Shown here in pieces: positions 1 to 6,065 of a DNA stretch of 6,646 nt (positions are counted from its first letter, which is position 1; every line of letters starts with the position of its first letter). Source of the stretch: Deltaproteobacteria bacterium (GTDB taxonomy: Bacteria; Desulfobacterota; DSM-4660; Desulfatiglandales; HGW-15); NCBI GenBank assembly GCA_020342025.1, contig CP070840.1, forward strand, positions 3,159,867 to 3,166,512, given 5' to 3'. The position numbers were made by a program, and so were the translations under genes. Under the pieces are notes generated by a model that worked only from the letters and a program-made list of their open reading frames with translations, made no database searches and had not been told where the DNA came from.

Positions 1-320
1 GTGTCCTTTGGCGGTCTTATCTGACCGGAAATGGTATCCCCTGTCCTCAGGTTGAAACGCCGAATTTGAGAGGGAGATATGTAGATATCATCCGGCCCTG
101 GAAGATAGTTGGAATCGGTGGCCCTGAGGAAGCCAAATCCATCGGGCAGGATCTCCAGGACCCCCTCGCCGTATATGAGGCCGTTTTGATCAGAGTGGGC
201 CTGAAGCAACGAAAATATGAGCTCCTGCTTGGGCATCCCTGTAGCGCCCTCGATGCTAAAGTCTTTGGCCATGGTGGTCAGTTCACTTATCTTCATTTTT
301 TTGAGTTCCACTAGATTCAT
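1..320 (-). CDS. rho: Transcription termination factor Rho, N-terminal part (runs off the window)
   Basis: Rho is the hexameric, ATP-driven RNA helicase that ends transcription of untranslated RNA. Only the first 106 residues are visible; the ATPase domain lies beyond position 1. The start [14 protein letters not shown] matches the classical Rho N-terminus (E. coli begins MNLTELK), and residues 1-47 form the helical Rho_N domain. The cold-shock-like primary RNA-binding domain follows, with [14 protein letters not shown] at 53-66. Its phenylalanines fall at 62 and 64, the same numbers as the RNA-stacking residues of E. coli Rho. [19 protein letters not shown] (77-95) is also nearly invariant. 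The ATG at 318-320 is supported by a GGAGA Shine-Dalgarno at 328-332. The gene is 460 bp downstream of rluD and appears to have its own promoter and a long leader. Identification is very secure. Confidence 0.98.
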   Translation of the reverse strand, partial: MNLVELKKMKISELTTMAKDFSIEGATGMPKQELIFSLLQAHSDQNGLIYGEGVLEILPDGFGFLRATDSNYLPGPDDIYISPSQIRRFNLRTGDTISGQIRPPKD

Positions 321-756
321 AATCCAATCTCCATTTTAATTAGCATAGTAGAAGAATAGCCGTCTCATCCTCGCAGGAAGAAAAGACCGTCGGGTCCACA
401 TCTCCGGGAACATGGGGGTGTACTCTAAAAGTTCGCACCCATACACCGGCAGTGGACGCTATCCGTCACAAGATTAACCCCGACTCGTCGAGGGGACAAG
501 GTCTCCAGCCTCTTCGGCTAGATAAGGAATGCATTTCGCCATTTCATGCAGTTGATCCCGCTCCAGAGCTCACACATCTCTCGGGATTGAGGGAAGCAAT
601 TTTCGGTATACTCCATAAGGTGACTTTCAGATCAACCTTTCAAACCCTTTTAGGTGAGTTAAAGATGATAGCACAGTAGAATGACATTGGAGTTGATCAT
701 GGTATCGGTCTATACCGAATGCTCTAAGGGGCAGGAAGATGTCCTAACATGTAAAG
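321..756 (-). promoter_or_regulatory. Long untranslated leader of rho with several potential hairpins
   Basis: No convincing gene lies in this gap. If the promoter at 757-784 is used, transcription starts near 750 and the rho mRNA has a leader of about 430 nt. Stems visible by eye on the minus strand are: 505-521 (6 bp with one G-U, 5-nt loop); 478-494 (CCC/GGG plus CGA/TCG, one bulge, 4-nt loop); 404-449 (CCGG arms at 404-407 and 446-449 enclosing GGGTG/CACCC at 416-420 and 436-440); and a short GACC/GGTC stem at 385-396 followed by a U-rich run at 376-384 that looks like a very weak terminator. E. coli rho also has a leader of over 200 nt in which Rho terminates its own transcription, so autoregulation is a fair inference, but these stems have not been tested. 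A 19-codon ORF at 518-577 is also possible (see findings). Confidence 0.5.
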
Positions 757-784
757 GATATAAGCGAATATTGCCTGTTGTCAA
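757..784 (-). promoter_or_regulatory. Sigma-70-type promoter upstream of rho
   Basis: On the minus strand a perfect -35 hexamer TTGACA (779-784) is followed after 16 nt by TATATC (757-762), which matches 4 of 6 consensus -10 bases. The predicted start is near 750. The -35 box overlaps the rluD stop codon: the TGA at 781-783 lies inside TTGACA. This placement would let rho be transcribed independently of the upstream operon. The match is by eye only. A single perfect -35 with a fair -10 is suggestive but not proof. Confidence 0.5.
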
Positions 785-1779
785 GCCTTTTTATCCCTTT
801 TGCTATAAAGATCCATTCGCCTCAAAGCCTTCAAGATACGGTCCATGTCATTGGGCAGGGGGGCTTTGAATTGGCAATATCTTTCAGATTCCGGGTGAAT
901 AAAGCCCAGGGTTTCTGCATGGAGCTGCTGTCTTTTCACCAGGGGTCTTATGCGATTTGCCAAAAGAGCCCGCTTTTCCCACCAATTTCGTCTATATCCG
1001 TAAACCGCGTCTCCCACAATGGGGTGACCCAAGTAGGTCAAATGAACCCTGATCTGATGTGTTCTTCCCGTCTTGGGGGTGACAGATAAAAGTGTGAACC
1101 CGCTGCCAAATTCCTCCATGCTACACCAGAAAGTGAGTGCTCTTTTTCCTTTGGAGGGCTGGACTGACATCTCTTTCCTTCTCCTGGGGTGACGAGCTAT
1201 GGGAAGATCGATCTCTCCTTCAGTCCCCTCCATAATCCCATGCACGATGGCGAGGTATCGTTTCTCAACTCTTCTTGCCTTGAATTGTTTGGATAAGAAG
1301 GCGTGAGCGTGGTCGTTCTTGGCCACAACCACGAGACCCGAGGTATCCTTATCAAGCCGGTGAACAATTCCTGGCCGCAAGACCCCGCCTATTCCAGATA
1401 GATCATCACAGTGTTGGAGAAGACCGTGAACCAATGTCCCCTTAGGATGCCCGGGTGAAGGATGAATGACCAAATTAGGCGGTTTGTTAAGGACAATAAG
1501 TGCTGCGTCTTCATGGACGAGAGAAAAATCGACCGGCTCTGCTTCCAGTCCGTAGGGAACGGCAGGTGGGACGAATACGCTGACCTGATCCCCTTCCCTC
1601 AGCCGGTAGCCCGACTTTGGCAAACGGCCGCGGACCTTTACAAATTCTTTTCTTATGAGTTCCTGAACCCTGGATCGGCTAAGGTCACTGATCTGAGAAG
1701 CGAGAAAAACGTCGAGGCGCAGGTCTCTCTGCTTGTCAGTTATGGAAAAAGAGTATGTCCTCTCTGTTTCTTGCTCCAC
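781..1779 (-). CDS. rluD: 23S rRNA pseudouridine synthase, RluD-like (RluA family)
   Basis: Enzymes of this family convert specific uridines of 23S rRNA to pseudouridine; RluD acts on helix 69 (1911, 1915, 1917 in E. coli). From the chosen start the protein has 332 residues, close to E. coli RluD (326). Residues 8-70 form an S4-type RNA-binding domain (RLDVFLASQ, SRSRVQELI, GYRLREGDQV). The catalytic domain follows with VLNKPPNLVIHPSPGH (96-111) and the signature GIVHRLDKDTSGLVVVAKN, whose catalytic aspartate is D143, then KTGRTHQIRVHL and HPIVGDAVYG. The frame is open to a GTG at 1830, but that codon lies in a repeat array and lacks a ribosome site. The GTG at 1777-1779 has GGAG at 1784-1787 (a tight 4-nt spacing) and gives an N-terminus of normal length, so I prefer it. 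Target specificity (RluD rather than RluC or RluA) is inferred from the S4 domain and length. Confidence 0.93.
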   Translation of the reverse strand: MEQETERTYSFSITDKQRDLRLDVFLASQISDLSRSRVQELIRKEFVKVRGRLPKSGYRLREGDQVSVFVPPAVPYGLEAEPVDFSLVHEDAALIVLNKPPNLVIHPSPGHPKGTLVHGLLQHCDDLSGIGGVLRPGIVHRLDKDTSGLVVVAKNDHAHAFLSKQFKARRVEKRYLAIVHGIMEGTEGEIDLPIARHPRRRKEMSVQPSKGKRALTFWCSMEEFGSGFTLLSVTPKTGRTHQIRVHLTYLGHPIVGDAVYGYRRNWWEKRALLANRIRPLVKRQQLHAETLGFIHPESERYCQFKAPLPNDMDRILKALRRMDLYSKRDKKA

Positions 1780-1799
1780 TTGGCTCCGCCAATAAGGTA

Positions 1800-1874
1800 C
1801 GAAGTAAGCAGTAGCCAGCAAGCACTGCACTGATCTGGGTGCTTCACAGTACCCAGTGCTTACTCCCTACTGCC
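1800..1874. repeat. Convergent inverted array of degenerate 7-bp repeats
   Basis: On the plus strand 1800-1827 divides into four contiguous 7-mers resembling AGCAGTA (for example 1807-1813 AGCAGTA, 1821-1827 AGCACTG). On the minus strand 1847-1874 does the same (GGCAGTA at 1868-1874, GGGAGTA at 1861-1867, AGCACTG at 1854-1860). The two arms face each other across a 19-bp centre. Perfect 8-bp inverted pairs result: 1803-1810 with 1857-1864, and 1820-1827 with 1854-1861. CTGGGT (1835-1840) also pairs with ACCCAG (1851-1856). The array fills much of the carD-rluD gap. There is no U-run after it, so it is not a typical terminator. Function is unknown. Confidence 0.6.
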
Positions 1875-1957
1875 GACTAGATGAGCAGGGTAGACGAATT
1901 CAGCTTAGAAACATCCCCTTTTGATGAGGCGAATAACATTGGGTGTGCAAACTGGGG

Positions 1958-2437
1958 TTACGAGAAGATTCTTTCCAGGTCTTTTTCTACCTGTTCCTCC
2001 TTAATGTTTCTAGCTAGGGATATCTCTTTGACCAGTAAGGTTCTGGCGGTGTCCAGCATCTTCCTTTCTCCAAAGGAGAGATCCTTTTCCACCTTCAACA
2101 TCAAGAGATCACGATAGACTTCAGCCACCTCAAATACAGAGCCCGTCTTTATCTTGTCCATGTATTCCCTGTATCGTCTGTTCCAGGTCTGGTTATCTAT
2201 GACCACATCCTTCTTCTTCAGAATGGTATAGAGTTTCCTCACTTCGCCTTCTCCAATGATCTCCCTCAGTCCCACGTTGTTCACATTGTTCTTGGGAATC
2301 ATGATGATCATGTCATTATCGAGGATTCGCATAACGTAGAAATCCTGGCGGCAACCTGAGATCTCTTGGCTCTCGATCTTTTCGATCACGCCCACCCCAT
2401 GTGCCGGATAAACAGCCAAATCACCTACATCAAACAT
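1958..2437 (-). CDS. carD: CarD/CdnL-family RNA polymerase-binding transcription regulator
   Basis: CarD proteins bind the beta subunit of RNA polymerase and stabilise open promoter complexes, especially at rRNA promoters. The 159-residue length is typical. Residues 2-60 form the Tudor-like RNA polymerase interaction domain (FDVGDLAVYPAHGVGVIEKI, with the following strand FYVMRIL). Residues 65-155 form the helical DNA-binding domain. W85, in the motif NQTWNRRYREY, corresponds to the tryptophan of M. tuberculosis CarD (also W85, in NWSRRY) that wedges into the upstream edge of the -10 element. The conserved AEVYRDLLMLK and LSFGERKMLDTAR segments are present. The ATG at 2435-2437 has a strong AAGGGGG ribosome site at 2444-2450. 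It follows a 109-bp gap and stem-loop after hppA, so its transcription may be partly separate. I saw only a poor promoter candidate in that gap (TTGCTT, 15-nt spacer, TATCTT). The family is clear; symbols carD and cdnL are both used. Confidence 0.95.
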   Translation of the reverse strand: MFDVGDLAVYPAHGVGVIEKIESQEISGCRQDFYVMRILDNDMIIMIPKNNVNNVGLREIIGEGEVRKLYTILKKKDVVIDNQTWNRRYREYMDKIKTGSVFEVAEVYRDLLMLKVEKDLSFGERKMLDTARTLLVKEISLARNIKEEQVEKDLERIFS

Positions 2438-2494
2438 GTCTAACCCCCTTTAAAAGATAAATCGTTATGGCCCCAAGCAATTTTGCTATAACTC

Positions 2495-2530
2495 CCCATC
2501 CAGGCTCCCCAGAAGGGGAGCATGGATGGG
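2495..2530 (-). terminator. Strong stem-loop downstream of hppA without a U-run
   Basis: Two 7-bp GC-rich stem segments, CCCATCC/GGATGGG (2495-2501 with 2524-2530) and GCTCCCC/GGGGAGC (2504-2510 with 2515-2521), are separated by a 2x2 internal loop and closed by a 4-nt loop. It starts 16 nt after the hppA stop codon. On the minus strand it is followed by GGAGTTATAG, not a T-tract, and a small AGCAA/TTGCT palindrome lies at 2476-2487. It may be a weak terminator, a processing site or a 3'-end stabiliser. Simple intrinsic termination is not supported. Confidence 0.5.
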
Positions 2531-2546
2531 TGAAACTGAAACCTCC

Positions 2547-4607
2547 TTAACCGATAAGTAAAAGTAGCCCCGCTGTGGGCAATATGGGGGCAATAACCAG
2601 AGAAACCACTGACATCAATTTGATCAAGATGTTCATGGCTGGACCGGAGGTATCCTTGAAAGGATCTCCAACGGTATCTCCCACCACGGCGGCTTTGTGA
2701 TTGTCAGATCCTTTACCTCCCAGATTTCCGGCCTCAATGTATTTTTTGGCATTGTCCCATGCACCTCCACCATTGGCCATAAAAAGGGCGAGGAATGCCC
2801 CCATGACCGTAGCACCGAGGAGCATACCACCCAGAGTCTCTTTCCCCAAAAGGAAACCCACTGCCACCGGGGTAAGTACGGCGACCAAGCCTGGAGCCAC
2901 CATCCTCTTGAGGGCCGCGGTGGTAGCAATGGTGACACAGGTGGCCGGATCCGGCTTCACCCCCTCTTTTCCTTCCAACAGTCCAGGAATTTCTCTGAAC
3001 TGGCGCCTGATCTCTTCCACGATACTGAATGCGGCCTCCCCCACCGAGGTCATCGTGAGCGCTGCGCATACCATGGGAACCATGGCCCCTATGAAAGCCC
3101 CAACCACCACCATGGGATTCTTAATGTCTATAATCGTTAAACCGGCGGCCTGGGTATAGGCAACAAACAGGGCGAGCGCGGTGAGGGCTGCGGAGCCAAT
3201 GGCAAATCCCTTACCGATGGCTGCCGTCGTGTTGCCAAGGGCGTCCAGGCTGTCCGTAATCTTCCTGGTCTCAGGGCCGAGCCCTGACATCTCTGAAATG
3301 CCTCCCGCATTGTCCGCTATGGGCCCGTAGGCATCCACCGTCATAGTGGCCCCCACTGTCGCCAACATGCCCACGGCAGAAAGACCAATACCGTAGATCC
3401 CCGCAACCTGGTAACCTATAAAAGTGGCCACGCATATGCCCAAGATGGGGAGATAGGTGGACTGCATGCCCACAGCCAGTCCGGCAATGATGACGGTGGC
3501 AGGGCCGGTCTTTGACTGCTCAGCGATACGACGGACAGGCGGACCCGATGTATAGTACTCTGCAAGGAGACCGATGGCGATACCGCAGAGAAGACCAGAA
3601 ACGATGGCCCAGAATGCGCCCCATGGCATGGCAAGGGATTTGACGATAATGGCTGTAAGGATGACGAAGATGCCAGCGGCTACAAAGGTGGTGTACCTCA
3701 GGGCACCTGCCGGGTTTCCACCCTGAAAAACCTTAATGGAGAATACACCCACAAAGGAGCTGAGCAGACCTCCCATGACGACCAGTATGGGCATGGCCAT
3801 ATACTTCAGCCTGATAACCACCGGGTCCAGACCTTTTAGCACAGGGAATTGTTCGAGAAACTCGGGTGTAATGATCAAGGTGGCGCCGATGGCGATGGTG
3901 GCAATCACTGAACCCACATAAGATTCAAAGATGTCTGCCCCCATCCCGGCAATGTCACCCACATTATCACCCACGTTGTCTGCGATGACGCCAGGATTTC
4001 TGGGGTCGTCCTCAGGGATGCCTGCCTCCACCTTACCGACCAGATCAGCTCCCACATCTGCTGCCTTGGTATAGACGCCTCCCCCCACACGAGCAAAGAG
4101 GGCGATGGAGCTGGCACCCATGGCAAAGCCATTGATATACTGAGCAGTCTCTGGATTACCTCCATAAATATAGAACCAGAAACCCAACCCCAGCAGTCCC
4201 AGACTGGCGACTGAGAGTCCCATGACGGAACCTGAAAAATAGGAGATATTGAGCGCCTTGGCCTGGCCATGTTTGTTTGCGGCCTCAGCAGTACGAGAAT
4301 TTCCCCGGGTCGCCGCACTCATGCCGGAGAATCCTGCGAGCATGGAGCAGAAAGCACCTGTCACGAAGGCGATGGACGTATTCCAGGAGATGAGAAATCC
4401 CAGCAAAAGGAATACAGCAACAATAAAAAAGACGAGTACCAGATACTCTCTTTTTAGAAAGGCCATTGCCCCCGCGTGGATCATCCCCTCCAGGTCCTGC
4501 ATGAGTGGGGTGCCGTTCGGCTGCTTCTTCACATAGAGATAGATAATGTACGCGACGATCAGCCCTAGAATCCCTAGAAAGGGCGCCACAAAAGTTAATC
4601 CCTGCAT
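2547..4607 (-). CDS. hppA: Membrane-bound ion-pumping pyrophosphatase (K+-dependent type)
   Basis: This integral membrane enzyme hydrolyses pyrophosphate and pumps H+ and/or Na+ out of the cytoplasm. The 686 residues and the many hydrophobic segments (first at about 5-26) match the 16-helix family. Substrate and Mg2+ binding motifs are present: [11 protein letters not shown] (184-194), [17 protein letters not shown] (199-215), [12 protein letters not shown] (425-436) and [18 protein letters not shown] (642-659). The potassium determinant reads GNTTAAIG (458-465), with A462 and G465; K+-independent enzymes have Lys and Thr there. A glutamate in FESY (E228) sits where Na+-type pumps carry their gate residue, so Na+ or Na+/H+ transport is possible, but sequence alone does not settle it. 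The ATG is 7 nt after the pth stop, with a perfect AGGAGG in the end of pth. Presence of hppA inside this translation/transcription cluster is the main oddity of the locus. Confidence 0.97.
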   Translation of the reverse strand: MQGLTFVAPFLGILGLIVAYIIYLYVKKQPNGTPLMQDLEGMIHAGAMAFLKREYLVLVFFIVAVFLLLGFLISWNTSIAFVTGAFCSMLAGFSGMSAATRGNSRTAEAANKHGQAKALNISYFSGSVMGLSVASLGLLGLGFWFYIYGGNPETAQYINGFAMGASSIALFARVGGGVYTKAADVGADLVGKVEAGIPEDDPRNPGVIADNVGDNVGDIAGMGADIFESYVGSVIATIAIGATLIITPEFLEQFPVLKGLDPVVIRLKYMAMPILVVMGGLLSSFVGVFSIKVFQGGNPAGALRYTTFVAAGIFVILTAIIVKSLAMPWGAFWAIVSGLLCGIAIGLLAEYYTSGPPVRRIAEQSKTGPATVIIAGLAVGMQSTYLPILGICVATFIGYQVAGIYGIGLSAVGMLATVGATMTVDAYGPIADNAGGISEMSGLGPETRKITDSLDALGNTTAAIGKGFAIGSAALTALALFVAYTQAAGLTIIDIKNPMVVVGAFIGAMVPMVCAALTMTSVGEAAFSIVEEIRRQFREIPGLLEGKEGVKPDPATCVTIATTAALKRMVAPGLVAVLTPVAVGFLLGKETLGGMLLGATVMGAFLALFMANGGGAWDNAKKYIEAGNLGGKGSDNHKAAVVGDTVGDPFKDTSGPAMNILIKLMSVVSLVIAPILPTAGLLLLIG

Positions 4608-4614
4608 CAGCTTT

Positions 4615-5202
4615 TTACCTCCTTAACTTTGTTAGATTTTGATTGTTGATACGATTCATTGTGGTGTCAATGCCGTCAGCAATAAACAGTTCGCACGCCC
4701 GAACCGCCATTTTGATCACATCTTCTATAATCTTTTTCTCGTCACGGTAAAAGGGCCTCAAAACATAGTCTTCGACCGACTCTCCGCTGTACTGTGGGCG
4801 ACCCACCCCGATCTTCAACCGTGGGAACTCTCGCGCACCCAGATGCTGCATAATGGATAACACCCCTTTGTGCCCACCAGCACCCCCACCTCTCACGATC
4901 CTTATCTTTCCCACAGGAAGGTCAATATCATCATGTATGACCAGAATTTTTTCTGTTCCAAGGTCAAAAAAATCGACGCAGGCCCTTATGGATTTGCCAC
5001 TCTGATTCATGTAGGTGAGTGGACGTAGCAATATGACAGGCTTAGCCTGAAAGGTTGTCCGGGTGTTTCTTGACCCAAAGCGCCGGCCACTCAAACGGAT
5101 CCCCAAGGACTTGGCCCAGAGGTTGATGACCTTAAAACCCACGTTATGTCGTGTGTTCCTGTACTTTATTCCAGGATTGCCGAGGCCTGCGACTAAATAC
5201 AC
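4615..5202 (-). CDS. pth: Peptidyl-tRNA hydrolase
   Basis: Pth cleaves the ester bond of peptidyl-tRNAs that drop off ribosomes, freeing tRNA for reuse. The 195-residue length is normal. Visible active-site motifs: GLGNPG with N9, TRHNVGF with the catalytic H19, PLTYMNQSG with N66, and HDDIDLP with D91 (E. coli N10, H20, N68, D93). In the GGHxG motif (109-113) residue 112 is Lys, where E. coli has Asn114; several other bacterial Pth proteins also seem to have this, so activity is probably retained. The start is a GTG at 5200-5202, only 3 nt after the rplY stop, with a weak purine-rich site in the end of rplY, suggesting translational coupling. The last two codons (Arg-Arg) are the AGGAGG that serves as ribosome site for hppA. 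Confidence 0.97.
   Translation of the reverse strand: MYLVAGLGNPGIKYRNTRHNVGFKVINLWAKSLGIRLSGRRFGSRNTRTTFQAKPVILLRPLTYMNQSGKSIRACVDFFDLGTEKILVIHDDIDLPVGKIRIVRGGGAGGHKGVLSIMQHLGAREFPRLKIGVGRPQYSGESVEDYVLRPFYRDEKKIIEDVIKMAVRACELFIADGIDTTMNRINNQNLTKLRR
4618..4623 (-). promoter_or_regulatory. hppA Shine-Dalgarno embedded in the pth coding end
   Basis: A perfect AGGAGG lies 10 nt before the hppA ATG and is read as the final Arg-Arg codons of pth, directly before its TAA (4615-4617). Ribosomes terminating on pth would uncover or occupy this site, so coupled translation is likely. It also indicates that hppA is an integrated member of the operon. Confidence 0.85.
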
Positions 5203-5205
5203 TTT

Positions 5206-5967
5206 TTAGGACTTCCCCTTACCCCCTTTCTCCTTGTCTGATTTGCCTGATGATTCCTTTCTGCTCTCTGATTCTGCCTCGGCCTTTCCTTTTTCAGCCT
5301 TTTCTTTCTCAGCCTTCTCTCCCTCAGCCACTTCGCCTTCAGCCACTTCTTCCTCGAGCCCTTCTTCCTCCACCTCTTCCGCTTCAGCCTCTTCGGGCAC
5401 GACCGTCGGGGCAGCAACCACAGCCACTGTCAGATCCTCCTCATCAAGGGATGTGATCCCTTCGGGGAACGATATGTCTCGGATGTGGACAGAGTCCCCG
5501 ATCTCCAGTTTGGACACATCCACCTCGAGCGCTTGGATGAGCTTGTCGGGCAGACAGGATACGGTCAGTTCCCTCCTCACATGTTGCAGAATGCCACCCT
5601 CTTCCACCCCGGCAGGCGTGTTAATCAGGTGGATGGGGAGATTGACCGTTATCTCTTTGTCCATGGATATCTCATAAAAGTCAGCATGAAGATAGGTGTC
5701 TTTTATGGGATCGATTTGAAGATCTTTAAGGATGGCTTTCCAGGTTTGCGTTCCGCCATCCGATTGTACTTTGAGATCTAGGATAATGTTTTCCCCGCCC
5801 GATCGCTTTATAATCCCCTCCAGTTCAGGGTAATCCATTACCAGCATGAGTGGTTCTCTGTTCGGGCCATAAAAAATGGCGGGTATTTGGCTGTCACTTC
5901 GAAGCTTCCTGGCCGCTCCTTTCCCTGTGCTTTGCCTGGTTCGAGCATTCAAGACTGGTTTATCCAT
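5206..5967 (-). CDS. rplY: Large-subunit ribosomal protein L25, CTC family, with long charged tail
   Basis: L25/CTC binds 5S rRNA in the large ribosomal subunit. Residues 1-97 match the L25 domain (LNARTRQSTGKGAARKLR, IPAIFYGPN, KDLQIDPIKDTYLHADFYEI). Residues 98-185 are the second beta-rich TL5/CTC domain (VNLPIHLINTPAGVEEGG, HIRDISFPEGI), absent from the 94-residue E. coli protein. From about 190 to 253 there is a low-complexity tail: first acidic (PEEAEAEEVEEE), then five pentapeptide repeats (208-232), then Lys/Ser/Gly-rich to the end. The ATG at 5965-5967 has GGAGG at 5974-5978. The gene follows prs across a terminator and leads directly into pth. Extended CTC proteins usually have some charged tail, but this one is long and clearly repetitive. 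Start and family are secure. Confidence 0.96.
   Translation of the reverse strand: MDKPVLNARTRQSTGKGAARKLRSDSQIPAIFYGPNREPLMLVMDYPELEGIIKRSGGENIILDLKVQSDGGTQTWKAILKDLQIDPIKDTYLHADFYEISMDKEITVNLPIHLINTPAGVEEGGILQHVRRELTVSCLPDKLIQALEVDVSKLEIGDSVHIRDISFPEGITSLDEEDLTVAVVAAPTVVPEEAEAEEVEEEGLEEEVAEGEVAEGEKAEKEKAEKGKAEAESESRKESSGKSDKEKGGKGKS
5272..5346 (-). repeat. Five tandem 15-bp units coding pentapeptide repeats in RplY tail
   Basis: Residues 208-232 of RplY divide exactly into five units of the pattern [V/K]-A-E-[G/K/A]-[E/G]; the first two are both VAEGE. Each is 15 bp, with GGCTGA or a near form at the Ala-Glu codons. The protein pattern is seen directly. Origin by slippage or unequal recombination is inferred. 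Confidence 0.8.
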
Positions 5968-5978
5968 TGGTCACCTCC

Positions 5979-6000
5979 AAAACCATGTCGCGATGGTTTT
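5979..6000 (-). promoter_or_regulatory. Hairpin abutting the rplY Shine-Dalgarno
   Basis: AAAACCAT (5979-5986) and ATGGTTTT (5993-6000) form a perfect 8-bp stem with a 6-nt GC-rich loop. On the mRNA it ends immediately before the GGAGG at 5974-5978. It could affect ribosome access to rplY, but only in transcripts that read through from prs, because a start from the candidate promoter at 5998-6026 would omit most of the 5' arm. Confidence 0.5.
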
Positions 6001-6026
6001 ATAACGAAATTTTTCACAAGCAACTA
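5998..6026 (-). promoter_or_regulatory. Weak candidate promoter for rplY
   Basis: A good -10 hexamer TATAAA (5998-6003) lies just downstream of the prs terminator, where a new promoter would be expected. At 17 nt spacing the -35 position (6021-6026) reads TAGTTG, a poor match. Predicted start is near 5990. The call rests mostly on position and the -10 box. Confidence 0.3.
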
Positions 6027-6060
6027 AAACAAAAAACGCCCCATTCTTTTTTGGCGTCTT
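6026..6060 (-). terminator. Rho-independent terminator after prs
   Basis: On the minus strand AAGACGCC (6053-6060) pairs with GGCGTTTT (6033-6040), giving 8 bp with one G-U around a 12-nt A-rich loop. The U-run TTTTTTGTTTT (6026-6036) follows, overlapping the base of the stem. It begins 5 nt after the prs stop codon. The stem is short and the loop large, so partial readthrough into rplY is plausible. Confidence 0.75.
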
Positions 6061-6065
6061 CCCTA

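Noticed and set aside
66..314. 82-codon plus-strand open frame opposite rho
   Set aside because: It lies wholly antisense to the clear Rho N-terminus and has no independent support.
518..520. In-frame TAG as a pyrrolysine codon
   Set aside because: Some anaerobes of this group use pyrrolysine, but the frame has no recognised homology to a methylamine methyltransferase or other Pyl protein, so recoding is not supported.
376..600. Possible 6S RNA, RNase P RNA or other known structured RNA upstream of rho
   Set aside because: GAGATGT and AGCGGG segments recall 6S RNA, but I could not pair the ends into the required long closing stem. No RNase P, tmRNA, SRP or T-box core motifs were found on either strand.
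452..679. 75-codon plus-strand open frame in the rluD-rho gap
   Set aside because: Its residues resemble no family I know, no good ribosome site precedes the start, and it is antisense to the inferred rho leader. Chance openness is sufficient.
1780..1830. Longer RluD starting at the GTG at 1828-1830
   Set aside because: The extra 17 residues are encoded partly by the heptamer array, have no ribosome site, and extend past the normal N-terminus of the family.
2633..4536. Several open frames of 60-150 codons overlapping hppA on both strands
   Set aside because: They are shadows of the strongly coding hppA frame, with biased composition and no recognisable domains.
2547..4607. Recent horizontal insertion of hppA
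   Set aside because: No flanking repeats or mobile genes are seen, and the ribosome site inside pth indicates long-standing integration.
5151..5677. Plus-strand Ser/Ala-rich and Pro/Leu-rich frames opposite rplY
   Set aside because: They are antisense translations of the Glu/Lys/Ala-rich tail; the low-complexity composition explains their openness.
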